Positions 53,794 to 61,566 of a stretch of 64,000 nucleotides of DNA are shown in pieces; position 1 is the stretch's first letter, and each line of letters begins with the position of its first letter. The stretch spans positions 744,001 to 808,000 of the forward strand of contig NC_008009.1 in the NCBI RefSeq assembly GCF_000014005.1, in the 5' to 3' direction. This stretch comes from Candidatus Koribacter versatilis Ellin345. GTDB lineage: Bacteria; Acidobacteriota; Terriglobia; Terriglobales; Acidobacteriaceae. The notes beneath the pieces were generated by a model. It worked only from the letters and a program-made list of their open reading frames with translations, was not told where the DNA came from and did no database searches. Made by a program: the position numbers and the translations under genes.

Positions 53794-54666
53794 ATGCGTT
53801 TGGTGCAATACCGGGCAAACGGTGAAAGTCGCCTCGGCCTTGTGGTTGGTGACGGTGCGTTTGTCGACGTTGCTTCGGCTGCCGAGAAGGCTGGCAGGGA
53901 TGCCGCGCCTTTCCAATCGACATTGGCGTTATTGGAGTCAGGTCCGGATGCGCTCGAGTTCGTACGCACGCTTGGCGTAGGCCAGGATGTTGTTCACGTT
54001 GACGGCCGCGATTTGGATTTCCCGGTCGCTGCGAAAAAGATCGTCGCCATCGGTTTGAACTATCTCGACCATGCGAAAGAGGCTGGCCAGTCGATTCCTA
54101 AGACACCTCTGTGCTTTGCGAAATTCACGTCGAGTCTTTCCGGACCATACGATCCCATCCGATTGCCGGACGCCGAAGCGCAAGTGGACTTCGAAGGCGA
54201 ACTCGGAGTCGTGATCGGAAAGCGCGCGCATCGGGTGGCAGAATCCGAGGCAATGGAATACGTAGCCGGGTATGTAGTCTTCAATGATGTTTCGGAGCGC
54301 CGCTCGCAGTTTGCCGACGGTCAGTGGACGCGCGGGAAGTCTTGCGACACGTTTTCGCCGAACGGACCGTACCTCGTCACCCGAGACGAAGTGGCGGATC
54401 CTGGCAATTTGCGAATTACCACGCGCGTGAATGGCGCGGTGATGCAAGATTCGAACACGAACCAATTGATTTTCAAAATTCCTGAACTCATTTCTTATCT
54501 CTCGCACAGCTTCACCTTTCATCCTGGCGACATCATCGCCACCGGCACACCGCCGGGAGTGGGTTTCTCGCGCAAGCCTCCGCTTTATTTGCGCGAGGGC
54601 GATCTCGTGGAAGTAGAAATTGAAAGTGTCGGGAGAATCGCAAACCGTGTCGAGCGCGGTTACTAA
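53794..54666 (+). CDS. FAH-family hydrolase, 2,4-diketo-3-deoxy-aldonate hydrolase-like
   Basis: A 290-residue protein of the fumarylacetoacetate-hydrolase family (COG0179). Metal ligands are E134 and E136 in DFEGELGVVIG and D165 in VFNDVSERR; IGLNYLDHAKEAG and TGTPPGVG are family landmarks. WTRGKSCDTFSPNGPYLVTRDEV matches the pattern of 2,4-didehydro-3-deoxy-L-rhamnonate hydrolases, which cleave the diketo acid to pyruvate and lactate. It diverges from the lactonase-dehydratase-SDR operon, sharing the palindrome between them. GGGAG precedes the ATG. An acylpyruvase-type or homoprotocatechuate-pathway role is possible without the context. Confidence 0.87.
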   Translation: MRLVQYRANGESRLGLVVGDGAFVDVASAAEKAGRDAAPFQSTLALLESGPDALEFVRTLGVGQDVVHVDGRDLDFPVAAKKIVAIGLNYLDHAKEAGQSIPKTPLCFAKFTSSLSGPYDPIRLPDAEAQVDFEGELGVVIGKRAHRVAESEAMEYVAGYVVFNDVSERRSQFADGQWTRGKSCDTFSPNGPYLVTRDEVADPGNLRITTRVNGAVMQDSNTNQLIFKIPELISYLSHSFTFHPGDIIATGTPPGVGFSRKPPLYLREGDLVEVEIESVGRIANRVERGY

Positions 54667-54688
54667 TTTCGTCAGTGAGGGCCTAATC

Positions 54689-55798
54689 ATGCGTCTTCTG
54701 TTCAAGTTTGTGTGTGCGCTTCTCGTTCTCTCTGCGGTTGCTTTCGCAGAGTCCAAGCACTTCGACTGTAATCCGTCGTTTGGGGCACAAGCCCCCTGGC
54801 AAGGCGCCGATGCGGCGTATTCCATTCCCCTGCAGGATGGCCGCGTGGTCTGGATCTTCGGCGACACACTGTATGGAGACAAGCGCGAAGTCAACGGGAA
54901 CGATCCGAAGATGGTGCACAACTCTATCGGCATTTCGACCTGTAAGAACGGCGAATGGAAGCTCGATTACTCGATCAAGCGTGATGAAAAGGGCAACTTT
55001 GACACCTTCTTCAAGCCGCAACGGAACGACGGGACCTACTACTGGGCGCTCGATGGCGTGGAGCACAACAATGAGTTGTGGATCACGCTGGTGTGCGTGC
55101 GCAATAAGCCGAATTCCGACGCTTTCGCGCTCGGATTTGAAGTTTGCGGCACCGACCTGGCACATGTAACGGGCATAAAGGATGTCCCGCAGAACTGGAA
55201 GATCTCGTACTCGCCGCTCGTTGCGGAGAGCGTGCACGCCAACCCTTCAGCCTCCGCGCTGGTGGACAGCGACAATCTCTACATCTTCACACTGTACGAG
55301 CAGGGGTCGCGGCCGCAGATCCTTACGCGCATTCCACTGAAAGGATTGAGGGACCCGCAGAAAAGCCTTCAATATCTCGGTAGCGACGACAAATGGCACG
55401 ACGGCCTGGAACCGGCAAAGGCGAAGGCTGTCATGAACAAAGGCGCATCCGAGATGTCGGTGCGTTACCACCCTGAGTTAAAGAAGTGGGTCGCCGTGAT
55501 GGTGGATCCGCAGATCTTCTCGGACAAAGTGATCCTGCGCACCGCACCTTCCATGAGTGGCCCATGGACCGAAGGCGATGTGATCTATCAGGTCCCGATC
55601 ATGCAGAAGAGCGATCCGCGTTACGACAAGGACACATTCTGCTACGCGGGCAAGGAGCATCCGGAGTTCGAGAAGGCCGGCGAACTCCTGTTCACTTATG
55701 TGTGCAACACGATGAAGCCCGCGAAACTGCCTGCTGAGACCGACGTGTATTTCCCGCAGGTAGTGCGCATGCCGATGCCGGAGGCCGCGAAGAAGTAG
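54689..55798 (+). CDS. secreted DUF4185-type protein
   Basis: A 369-residue exported protein (signal peptide MRLLFKFVCALLVLSAVAFAES) from the ATG at 54689, preceded by GAGG. The pattern DGRVVWIFGDTLYGD...MVHNSIGIS at about 50-75 and later SVRYHPELKKWVAVMVDPQ and GPWTEGDVIYQVP match five-bladed-propeller DUF4185 proteins, related in shape to glycoside hydrolases of families 43 and 117. Function is not known; cell-wall or polysaccharide binding is plausible. It starts 22 bp after the FAH gene, so probably in one transcript. Its stop abuts that of the convergent esterase gene. Confidence 0.7.
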   Translation: MRLLFKFVCALLVLSAVAFAESKHFDCNPSFGAQAPWQGADAAYSIPLQDGRVVWIFGDTLYGDKREVNGNDPKMVHNSIGISTCKNGEWKLDYSIKRDEKGNFDTFFKPQRNDGTYYWALDGVEHNNELWITLVCVRNKPNSDAFALGFEVCGTDLAHVTGIKDVPQNWKISYSPLVAESVHANPSASALVDSDNLYIFTLYEQGSRPQILTRIPLKGLRDPQKSLQYLGSDDKWHDGLEPAKAKAVMNKGASEMSVRYHPELKKWVAVMVDPQIFSDKVILRTAPSMSGPWTEGDVIYQVPIMQKSDPRYDKDTFCYAGKEHPEFEKAGELLFTYVCNTMKPAKLPAETDVYFPQVVRMPMPEAAKK

Positions 55799-56605
55799 TC
55801 AACGTTCAAGAACACGTTTGCAGAATGCGAGCGTGCTGCGAACGTGTTCGGTCCAATACGGCCAGTCATGACCGCCCGGGAACTCTTCATAGGTGTGTGG
55901 AACGCCTAGATCGGAGAGTTCCCGGTGCAGTTTCCGGTTCTGTTCAATCAGAGAGTCCTCGGTTCCGCAATCGAAACGTAATGGTGGCAGATGCGTGAGG
56001 TTCGTCTTCGCCCAGTACAGCAGGTCTGTCTCTTGTTCACCGGCGAATAGAAACGCGTCAGGCGGATACGGAATAAAGCGCGAGAGCTGAGATGCGTGCG
56101 TTACGGAGGAGTGCGCCGAGATTCCAAGCGTGCGTGCGGCATATTTCATTCCGAGTCGCATCGCACCGAAGCCGCCCATTGATAAGCCAGCGATAAAAAA
56201 CTTATCGGATCGCAATTGTGGGAACAGTTCACGCAAGCAAGTCGGGATATCGTCAGCGATCCAGGCTTCATAGTTTGCGTGGGCATGCGGCACATAACCT
56301 GATCCGTCGCCCCACAAGCCATCGGAAGGCATTGCGATCATCATCGGCGTGGTGCTGCCATCTTGCAGCATCGCGAGTCCAGTGCGATCGATTGCGCCAT
56401 TCAGCCACCAATTCCATTGGCAGCCGTAAACGCCGTGCAGCAAAAGCAACAGAGGAACGTCGTGCATCGACTCGAATCCGGGCGGGGCAAAGAGCAGTAC
56501 ATCGCCGCGGCCCGGAAGCGCGTTGCCGCGAAAGTTGAGGAACCGCAGGTTTTCACTCCCGGGAATCAGCCCGGAAAGCTGTGCGTTCGGAAATTGTTTT
56601 TGCAT
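55799..56605 (-). CDS. esterase of the PF00756 (esterase D / Fes) family
   Basis: A 268-residue alpha/beta-hydrolase without a signal peptide. LLLLLHGVYGCQWNWW contains the oxyanion glycine, AGLSMGGFGAM the nucleophile serine, GTEDSL the acid and GGHDWPYW the histidine. The family includes feruloyl, acetyl-xylan and S-formylglutathione esterases. It is the last gene of a three-gene minus-strand operon (ROK kinase, GH31, esterase), starting 12 bp after the GH31 stop, so deacylation of an oligosaccharide fits. A tributyrin-type carboxylesterase is the neutral call. Confidence 0.85.
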   Translation of the reverse strand: MQKQFPNAQLSGLIPGSENLRFLNFRGNALPGRGDVLLFAPPGFESMHDVPLLLLLHGVYGCQWNWWLNGAIDRTGLAMLQDGSTTPMMIAMPSDGLWGDGSGYVPHAHANYEAWIADDIPTCLRELFPQLRSDKFFIAGLSMGGFGAMRLGMKYAARTLGISAHSSVTHASQLSRFIPYPPDAFLFAGEQETDLLYWAKTNLTHLPPLRFDCGTEDSLIEQNRKLHRELSDLGVPHTYEEFPGGHDWPYWTEHVRSTLAFCKRVLER

Positions 56606-56617
56606 AGGGCTTTCGAA

Positions 56618-59104
56618 TCAGCGCGAAATCGCGACGCTGGCGGCGGCTTCCTGGTCAGGAAACTTGATCCAAACCGTGTGCGAGTCCGAATCATACAGCC
56701 AGCCATTCTGCACTTCCTGCAACTTCTTCACGGATTCCTGCTGCGAAAGCCTCGAGGTTCCGAGTGACACCCCGCTCGGCGGTGCAGCCTGGAGATGCAC
56801 TCGCAGCACGAGAGATCTCTTCGGCGGACGGAAGCTTCCCTCAGGAGCGGACAACGTGACGTTCACCCCTGCGGTCGTTGCCTCCGCGGTGATCGTCTGT
56901 ACGTAGTAGGCGCCTTTCTGATACCCAAAGCTGATGCCGTCGTCGTCGTAATACTGGCGCGAAGAAGACGAATCTGGATAGATGTCGAGCGTGAGCGGAT
57001 CGATCGGGAACTGATCGGTATGCTGCATGTCCTGCTGGCTTGGAAGGATTGCTCCACCGCGAACGAAGAGTGGCAAGCGATCGAGCGGCGCATTTACAGT
57101 GATCATCTGCGGACCCACATACTTGTGGTCGGTCCAGTAGTCGTACCAAGTCCCTTTCGGCAGGTAAACCCCACGGGATTCGTCGTAGTCTTTCACGATC
57201 GGGGCAACGAGCAGATCGTTGCCGAAGAGATATTCGTCATTGGTTCCTATCGCCCACGGATCATCCGGATATTCGAGCAGCAGCGGGCGCATGATTGGCT
57301 GACCGGTGGTCGCGGCTTCCCAGAACGTCGTATAGATGTACGGCATCAACCGGTAGCGCAGCTTGATCGACTCGCGATTGATCGCCTCCATGCGATTGCC
57401 GAAGCCCCACGGTTCAAGATTTCCCGGACCAAGCGAATGTGTCCAGACAAACGGAGTCAGTACTCCGGTCTGCATCCACCGCGTGTAGAGTTCGGGGCTC
57501 GGAACCGGCATGATTCCACCGATGTCGGCGCCCACGAACTGCAATCCGGAAAGGCCCATGCCGTTGAGCATTGGCATGCTAAGACGAAGATGGTCCCAGG
57601 TGCCGAAATTGTCTCCGCTCCATTGGGCTGCATAGCGCTGGCCGCCGGCGAACGTTGCACGAGTAATGATGAACGGGCGTTCGTTCGGCCGCGCCCGCAA
57701 CATGCCATCCCGTGTAGCGAGCGTCTCCAACATCCCATAGACGTTGTGGATTTCGGCGTGGGTGCGAGGCCCCATCTCCGTGTGGTGAACCATGTCCATG
57801 TCGAATGTGGTTGTCGGGCCATTCGTGCCGATCACGGCGGGCTCATTCATGTCGGTGAGAATTCCGGCCACGCCCTGGTCAATTTGTTCCTTATAAAGAC
57901 CCGCCCACCAGTCACGGACCTTGGATGAAGCGAAGTCCGGATACGCGCTCTGACCACCCCAGCCCTTGCCGGTGAAGACCGTGCCATCGGGCTTCTTCAC
58001 GAAGTAATTGTTTTCCAGCCCCTGTTTGTAAACCCAATAGTTGGGATCGACTTTCACCATCGGATCCACGATCGCGATGATGTGAAATCCCTGCTGCCGC
58101 AGGTCGGTCATCATGCGTTTGGGATCGGGGAAGCGCGACTTGTCCCAGGTGAAGACGCGAAAACCGTCCATAAAGTCGATGTCGAGGAAAATCCCGTCGC
58201 AGGGAATGTCGCGTTCGCGGAAATTCTCGGCGATAAAACGAACTTTGGTTTCCGGGTAGTAGCTGTAACGACTTTGGATGTAGCCCAGAGACCAGCGTGG
58301 CGGCATCGGAACGCGGCCGACTAGCTCGGTGAATCGGCTTACGATTTGCTTCGGCGTCGGACCCGCGAAGAAGTAATAATTCAGTTCTCCGTTCTCTGCG
58401 CCGAACGAGTAAACGTCGGGGATTTCCGATCCCATGTCGAACGAGCTTCGCCACGTGTTATCCAGAAAGGTGCCGTACGCGCGACCCTGTCGTAGCGCGA
58501 CGAAGAACGGCACGGATTGATACAGGGGTTCCGTTGTGCCATCGAATCCCTCAGGGTCCTTGTTCCACATCACGAGCGAACGGCCTCGCTTGTCGAGAGG
58601 CGTACTCTTCTCTCCGAACCCGAAGTAGTGCTCGTCCGTTGGCTGGTCTTTCCATACTCGGACACGATGTCCATCCCAACTCATTCCCTGGTCGTCGGCG
58701 TCCTTCGAGATGAGTCTGCCTTTCGCGTCGTAGAACGCAAGCCGGAACGGCGCCAGCTGAACTCGTACTTCCAATTGTTCGGTGCGGATGCTTTCAACGT
58801 TCTCTTTCGAAGAGAAGTCCACCTTGACCGCGGGCCAGTCGGTCTTTACTACAGCGTACGAATGATCGGGGGGAAGAGAGGTTCCAGCCACGGCCCGCAC
58901 GCGCACGATGTCCGGAGCGAGCACGGTAATTGCCACCGTTGTCCGCGCGTTGACAAAGGTGAATTCATTTGCCTGTCTGCCCCTGGGCTTGAGATCTCCA
59001 ATGGATTGCCAATCCGCAAACGTTGCACTCAGCGCCAGCAACACGAAGCAGGCCACGCGAAAGATAAACGTTCGGCAGGTACGCGGCCGGTATTCGTATG
59101 ACAT
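56618..59104 (-). CDS. secreted GH31 alpha-glycosidase
   Basis: A roughly 828-residue enzyme; the ATG at 59102-59104 (preceded by GAGGG) was chosen, with the ATG four codons earlier possible. A signal peptide (TFIFRVACFVLLALSATFA) precedes the N-terminal beta-sandwich. The barrel holds RDIPCDGIFLDIDFMDGF, the nucleophile aspartate in GILTDMNEPAVIG and the acid-base aspartate in AAQWSGDNFGTWDHL; FVGADIGG, RPLLLEYPDDP and the C-terminal DUF5110-like domain follow. GH31 covers alpha-glucosidases and alpha-xylosidases; which one cannot be told. It sits 27 bp after the ROK gene. Confidence 0.9.
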   Translation of the reverse strand: MSYEYRPRTCRTFIFRVACFVLLALSATFADWQSIGDLKPRGRQANEFTFVNARTTVAITVLAPDIVRVRAVAGTSLPPDHSYAVVKTDWPAVKVDFSSKENVESIRTEQLEVRVQLAPFRLAFYDAKGRLISKDADDQGMSWDGHRVRVWKDQPTDEHYFGFGEKSTPLDKRGRSLVMWNKDPEGFDGTTEPLYQSVPFFVALRQGRAYGTFLDNTWRSSFDMGSEIPDVYSFGAENGELNYYFFAGPTPKQIVSRFTELVGRVPMPPRWSLGYIQSRYSYYPETKVRFIAENFRERDIPCDGIFLDIDFMDGFRVFTWDKSRFPDPKRMMTDLRQQGFHIIAIVDPMVKVDPNYWVYKQGLENNYFVKKPDGTVFTGKGWGGQSAYPDFASSKVRDWWAGLYKEQIDQGVAGILTDMNEPAVIGTNGPTTTFDMDMVHHTEMGPRTHAEIHNVYGMLETLATRDGMLRARPNERPFIITRATFAGGQRYAAQWSGDNFGTWDHLRLSMPMLNGMGLSGLQFVGADIGGIMPVPSPELYTRWMQTGVLTPFVWTHSLGPGNLEPWGFGNRMEAINRESIKLRYRLMPYIYTTFWEAATTGQPIMRPLLLEYPDDPWAIGTNDEYLFGNDLLVAPIVKDYDESRGVYLPKGTWYDYWTDHKYVGPQMITVNAPLDRLPLFVRGGAILPSQQDMQHTDQFPIDPLTLDIYPDSSSSRQYYDDDGISFGYQKGAYYVQTITAEATTAGVNVTLSAPEGSFRPPKRSLVLRVHLQAAPPSGVSLGTSRLSQQESVKKLQEVQNGWLYDSDSHTVWIKFPDQEAAASVAISR

Positions 59105-59131
59105 GTGAGCCCTCATGAGGAATTGGAGCGG

Positions 59132-60076
59132 TTACACGTTGCCTGTGAGCAACGGTTCGGCGCCAAACAATCCAGCGTGATTGCCGAGTTCCGCGGCGAC
59201 GATCTTTACTTTGCCCCACGGAGTCCAGGCGTGCTCGTTCACGAACTGCTGAATGTGCGGCAGGATGACGTTGGCGCTGCGCATCACGCCGCCACCAATC
59301 ACAATGAGCTCGGGATCGTAAGCGTGAATCAGGCCGACCGCGGCGGTTGCCCAAACTTGCAGACAGTATTCCCGGATCTCCAGTGCGACGCGATCACCAG
59401 CTTTTGCGAGTTCGAACAGAGCGCGGAAATCGATCTTCTCTCGCTGCGCTAGAGCGCTGTGCTCGAAGCCTTTCCATTCCTTTGCCATGATCGGCAGCGC
59501 CCATCCAGAGGCTTCCGCTTCGCTGCATCCAACAGCGCCACACGTGCACAGGCGTCCACCCACCTTTGCGGGAAGATGTCCTCCGAGACATCCGGCTTGC
59601 GCGTGCTTTCCACGCAACAGCTTGCCTTCAATCAGCGCCGCTCCACCAATGCCGGTGCCGAGAGTGATCATTACGACATTGTCGTAGCCGTGCGCGGCGC
59701 CCGCGTGGCGTTCGCCGAGCAGGGCCATGCGCGCGTCGTTCTCAATCGCGAAGCGCAGTCCGAGTTCGCGCATACTCCACTCGTTGAAGTCGATTCCCGG
59801 CGCGTCTTCATATTTCTTGTTGGTAGAGATCACGCGCCCGATGCGCCCGTCGGCCAATCCGCAGAACCCAAGCGCGAGCCCAAGACAATCCTTAGCCGGA
59901 ATCTGCAATTCCCGTAAAAGCTCGCGCACCGCGTTTGCGAAAATGTCGAGCACCGGGCGGAGGTCTTGGGCGTGATCGAGTTCGATCTCGCGGCTCGCCA
60001 ATAGCTTGGCACCCTGCACCACGGCTACCGCGGCGTGCGAGCCTCCTAAATCAATCGAGACAACACATCTGTCCAT
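59132..60076 (-). CDS. ROK-family sugar kinase (glucokinase-like)
   Basis: A 314-residue kinase. The N-terminal phosphate loop is SIDLGGSHAAVAVV, the sugar site NDARMALLGE, the ATP-site motif GTGIGGA, and the ROK zinc motif is CTCGAVGCSE inside GGRLCTCGAVGCSEA. No DNA-binding domain is present, so it is an enzyme, not a repressor. It would phosphorylate a hexose released by the GH31 enzyme encoded immediately downstream (27 bp). It diverges from the first cupin isomerase gene. Confidence 0.9.
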   Translation of the reverse strand: MDRCVVSIDLGGSHAAVAVVQGAKLLASREIELDHAQDLRPVLDIFANAVRELLRELQIPAKDCLGLALGFCGLADGRIGRVISTNKKYEDAPGIDFNEWSMRELGLRFAIENDARMALLGERHAGAAHGYDNVVMITLGTGIGGAALIEGKLLRGKHAQAGCLGGHLPAKVGGRLCTCGAVGCSEAEASGWALPIMAKEWKGFEHSALAQREKIDFRALFELAKAGDRVALEIREYCLQVWATAAVGLIHAYDPELIVIGGGVMRSANVILPHIQQFVNEHAWTPWGKVKIVAAELGNHAGLFGAEPLLTGNV

Positions 60077-60119
60077 CGCCTTACCTTAGCGGCCTTGGGA
60101 TTCAAACAAACGCAATAGA

Positions 60120-60166
60120 AACAGGATAATATCCTGTTATAGCTATAAACGAACACAATTTTGTTC
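60120..60166. promoter_or_regulatory. two dyads in the ROK/cupin divergent region
   Basis: AACAGGAT-AAT-ATCCTGTT is a perfect palindrome at 60120-60138, and GAACA-CAATTT-TGTTC is a second at 60151-60166. Both lie in the AT-rich gap between the ROK and cupin genes. The second carries a TGTTCTTTT half-site also found twice upstream of the sugar porter gene. They probably bind regulators of this sugar block. Confidence 0.55.
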
Positions 60167-60208
60167 TTTTTGGTTGATTTAGGAAGAATCCGCGCGTACT
60201 CTATCGAC

Positions 60209-60772
60209 GTGAATCCAGCCATCATTGCCAACGTGGACTGGAGTTCGGGTGCCTTGCAGGTGCCGGGCTTACGGTCTTCTGAGAAGAAACTCGGACAACT
60301 TAGTGGAATCTTCCGCGACGCGCAAGCGTTCCGGGGAATGGATCCGGATACGATTGTTTATCGCGTCTGGTGGTGGGAGCCCGTGCCCGGAGGTACCGAA
60401 GGTGGATTGTTCTGGGGTCTCACCGAAATCCAGCCCGGTTCCGTCGGCGATGAGTATTACATGACGCACGGCCATCGCCATGCCGTTCTCGATCGCGCCG
60501 AGTTTTACGGAACGACAGTTGGCGAAGGCATGCTGGTGTTGCGAGATGAGTCGGGACGTTCGTGGTTTGAAGCGATGAAGCCGGGAAGTCTGCATTACAT
60601 TTCCGGTCGCGTGGCGCATCGAGTGGTGAATACGGGCGATGTTCCGTTGCGTTTCGTGGCATGCTGGCCGAGCGATGCGGGGCACGACTACCAGATCGCC
60701 GGTGGAAAAGGTTTCGGCGCGCGTGTGCTGCGGCAGAACGGCAAACCTTCATTCACCCTCACCGAAGAGTAG
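60209..60772 (+). CDS. cupin-type glucose-6-phosphate isomerase-like protein (first of tandem pair)
   Basis: A 187-residue cupin from the GTG at 60209; the frame stays open upstream from a TTG at 60161, but the conserved sequence begins near VNPAIIANVDW. LTEIQPGSVGDEYYMTHGHRHAVLDRAEFYGTTVGEGMLVLRDESG carries the GHxH...E metal-ligand pattern of PF06560 archaeal-type phosphoglucose isomerases, and PGSLHYISGRVAHRVVNTGDVPLRFVACWPSDAGHDY the second cupin motif. It would interconvert glucose-6-phosphate and fructose-6-phosphate, or a related phosphosugar, after the ROK kinase. No good ribosome-binding site is seen at the GTG. The second cupin begins 16 bp later. Confidence 0.75.
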   Translation: MNPAIIANVDWSSGALQVPGLRSSEKKLGQLSGIFRDAQAFRGMDPDTIVYRVWWWEPVPGGTEGGLFWGLTEIQPGSVGDEYYMTHGHRHAVLDRAEFYGTTVGEGMLVLRDESGRSWFEAMKPGSLHYISGRVAHRVVNTGDVPLRFVACWPSDAGHDYQIAGGKGFGARVLRQNGKPSFTLTEE

Positions 60773-60788
60773 CGGACCATAACCGGAA

Positions 60789-61565
60789 ATGAACTTCGAT
60801 CCAAAGCTTGGAGTGCATTGCTCGAGCGACATGCACTTTTCGTATGACGATGGCGTATTTGGCCCAGCGCCCGAGTTTCGCCAGCTGAATGCCATTCGTC
60901 GCAGTCTGCGCGATCCGAATTGCAAGGGCCCCGACCCGGTTTATTCCATCGTGATGGATGTCGGTCGTGAATCCGACCGCGCAGAGATGCAGCGGCGCAT
61001 GATTTTGTACGGTGTCGTGGCGTATGCGGCCGGACGGCTAGGTGACGAACCGGTGCGCAGCCAAGGCCACATCCACGCAATCGCGCCGCACTGTGGATGG
61101 TCGACTCCGGAGTTGTTCGAGATTTGGGAAGGCCTCGCGATCATCTACGCCCAGGAGCGTGCAACAGACGATCCTGGCCGCTGCTTCGCGGTTGTAGCCA
61201 ATCCCGGAGATAAAGTCGTTGTGCCACCGTCGTGGGCACATTGTGTGATTAACGCTGATCCGAATCGTCGTATGGTCTTTGGCGCATGGTGCGATCGGCA
61301 GTACGGTTTTGTCTACGACGAAGTGCGTGCGCACGGCGGGCTAGCTTGGTTTCCGGTGTTCGATGCAGAGCAGAACATCCTCTGGGAAGCCAACCCCAGG
61401 TATCGTCGCTCTGAAATTACGGTGCGCGAACCGCGGGCTTATCCGGAGTTGGGAATCACTCCCGGGACACCGATGTACCAGCAGTTCGTCGCCGATCCCG
61501 AGAGCCTGCAATGGGTCTCGCAGCCAGCGCGCGTCGAGAAAACCTGGGACCACTTCGAACCGTAG
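60789..61565 (+). CDS. cupin-type glucose-6-phosphate isomerase-like protein (second of tandem pair)
   Basis: A 258-residue cupin, longer and well diverged from its upstream neighbour. The core is VRSQGHIHAIAPHCGWSTPELFEIWEGLAIIYAQE (GHIH...E metal site) and GDKVVVPPSWAHCVINADPNRRMVFGAWCDRQYGFVYDEVRAHGG (second motif). The N- and C-terminal ~70 residues lie outside the PF06560 core. It begins 16 bp after the first cupin gene, so the two are co-transcribed and may act as a heteromer or on successive sugars. Its stop lies one base from that of the convergent sugar porter. Confidence 0.72.
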   Translation: MNFDPKLGVHCSSDMHFSYDDGVFGPAPEFRQLNAIRRSLRDPNCKGPDPVYSIVMDVGRESDRAEMQRRMILYGVVAYAAGRLGDEPVRSQGHIHAIAPHCGWSTPELFEIWEGLAIIYAQERATDDPGRCFAVVANPGDKVVVPPSWAHCVINADPNRRMVFGAWCDRQYGFVYDEVRAHGGLAWFPVFDAEQNILWEANPRYRRSEITVREPRAYPELGITPGTPMYQQFVADPESLQWVSQPARVEKTWDHFEP

Positions 61566-61566
61566 C

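Noticed and set aside
59132-60076. ROK-family transcriptional repressor
   Set aside because: No N-terminal helix-turn-helix domain; the protein starts directly with the kinase phosphate loop.
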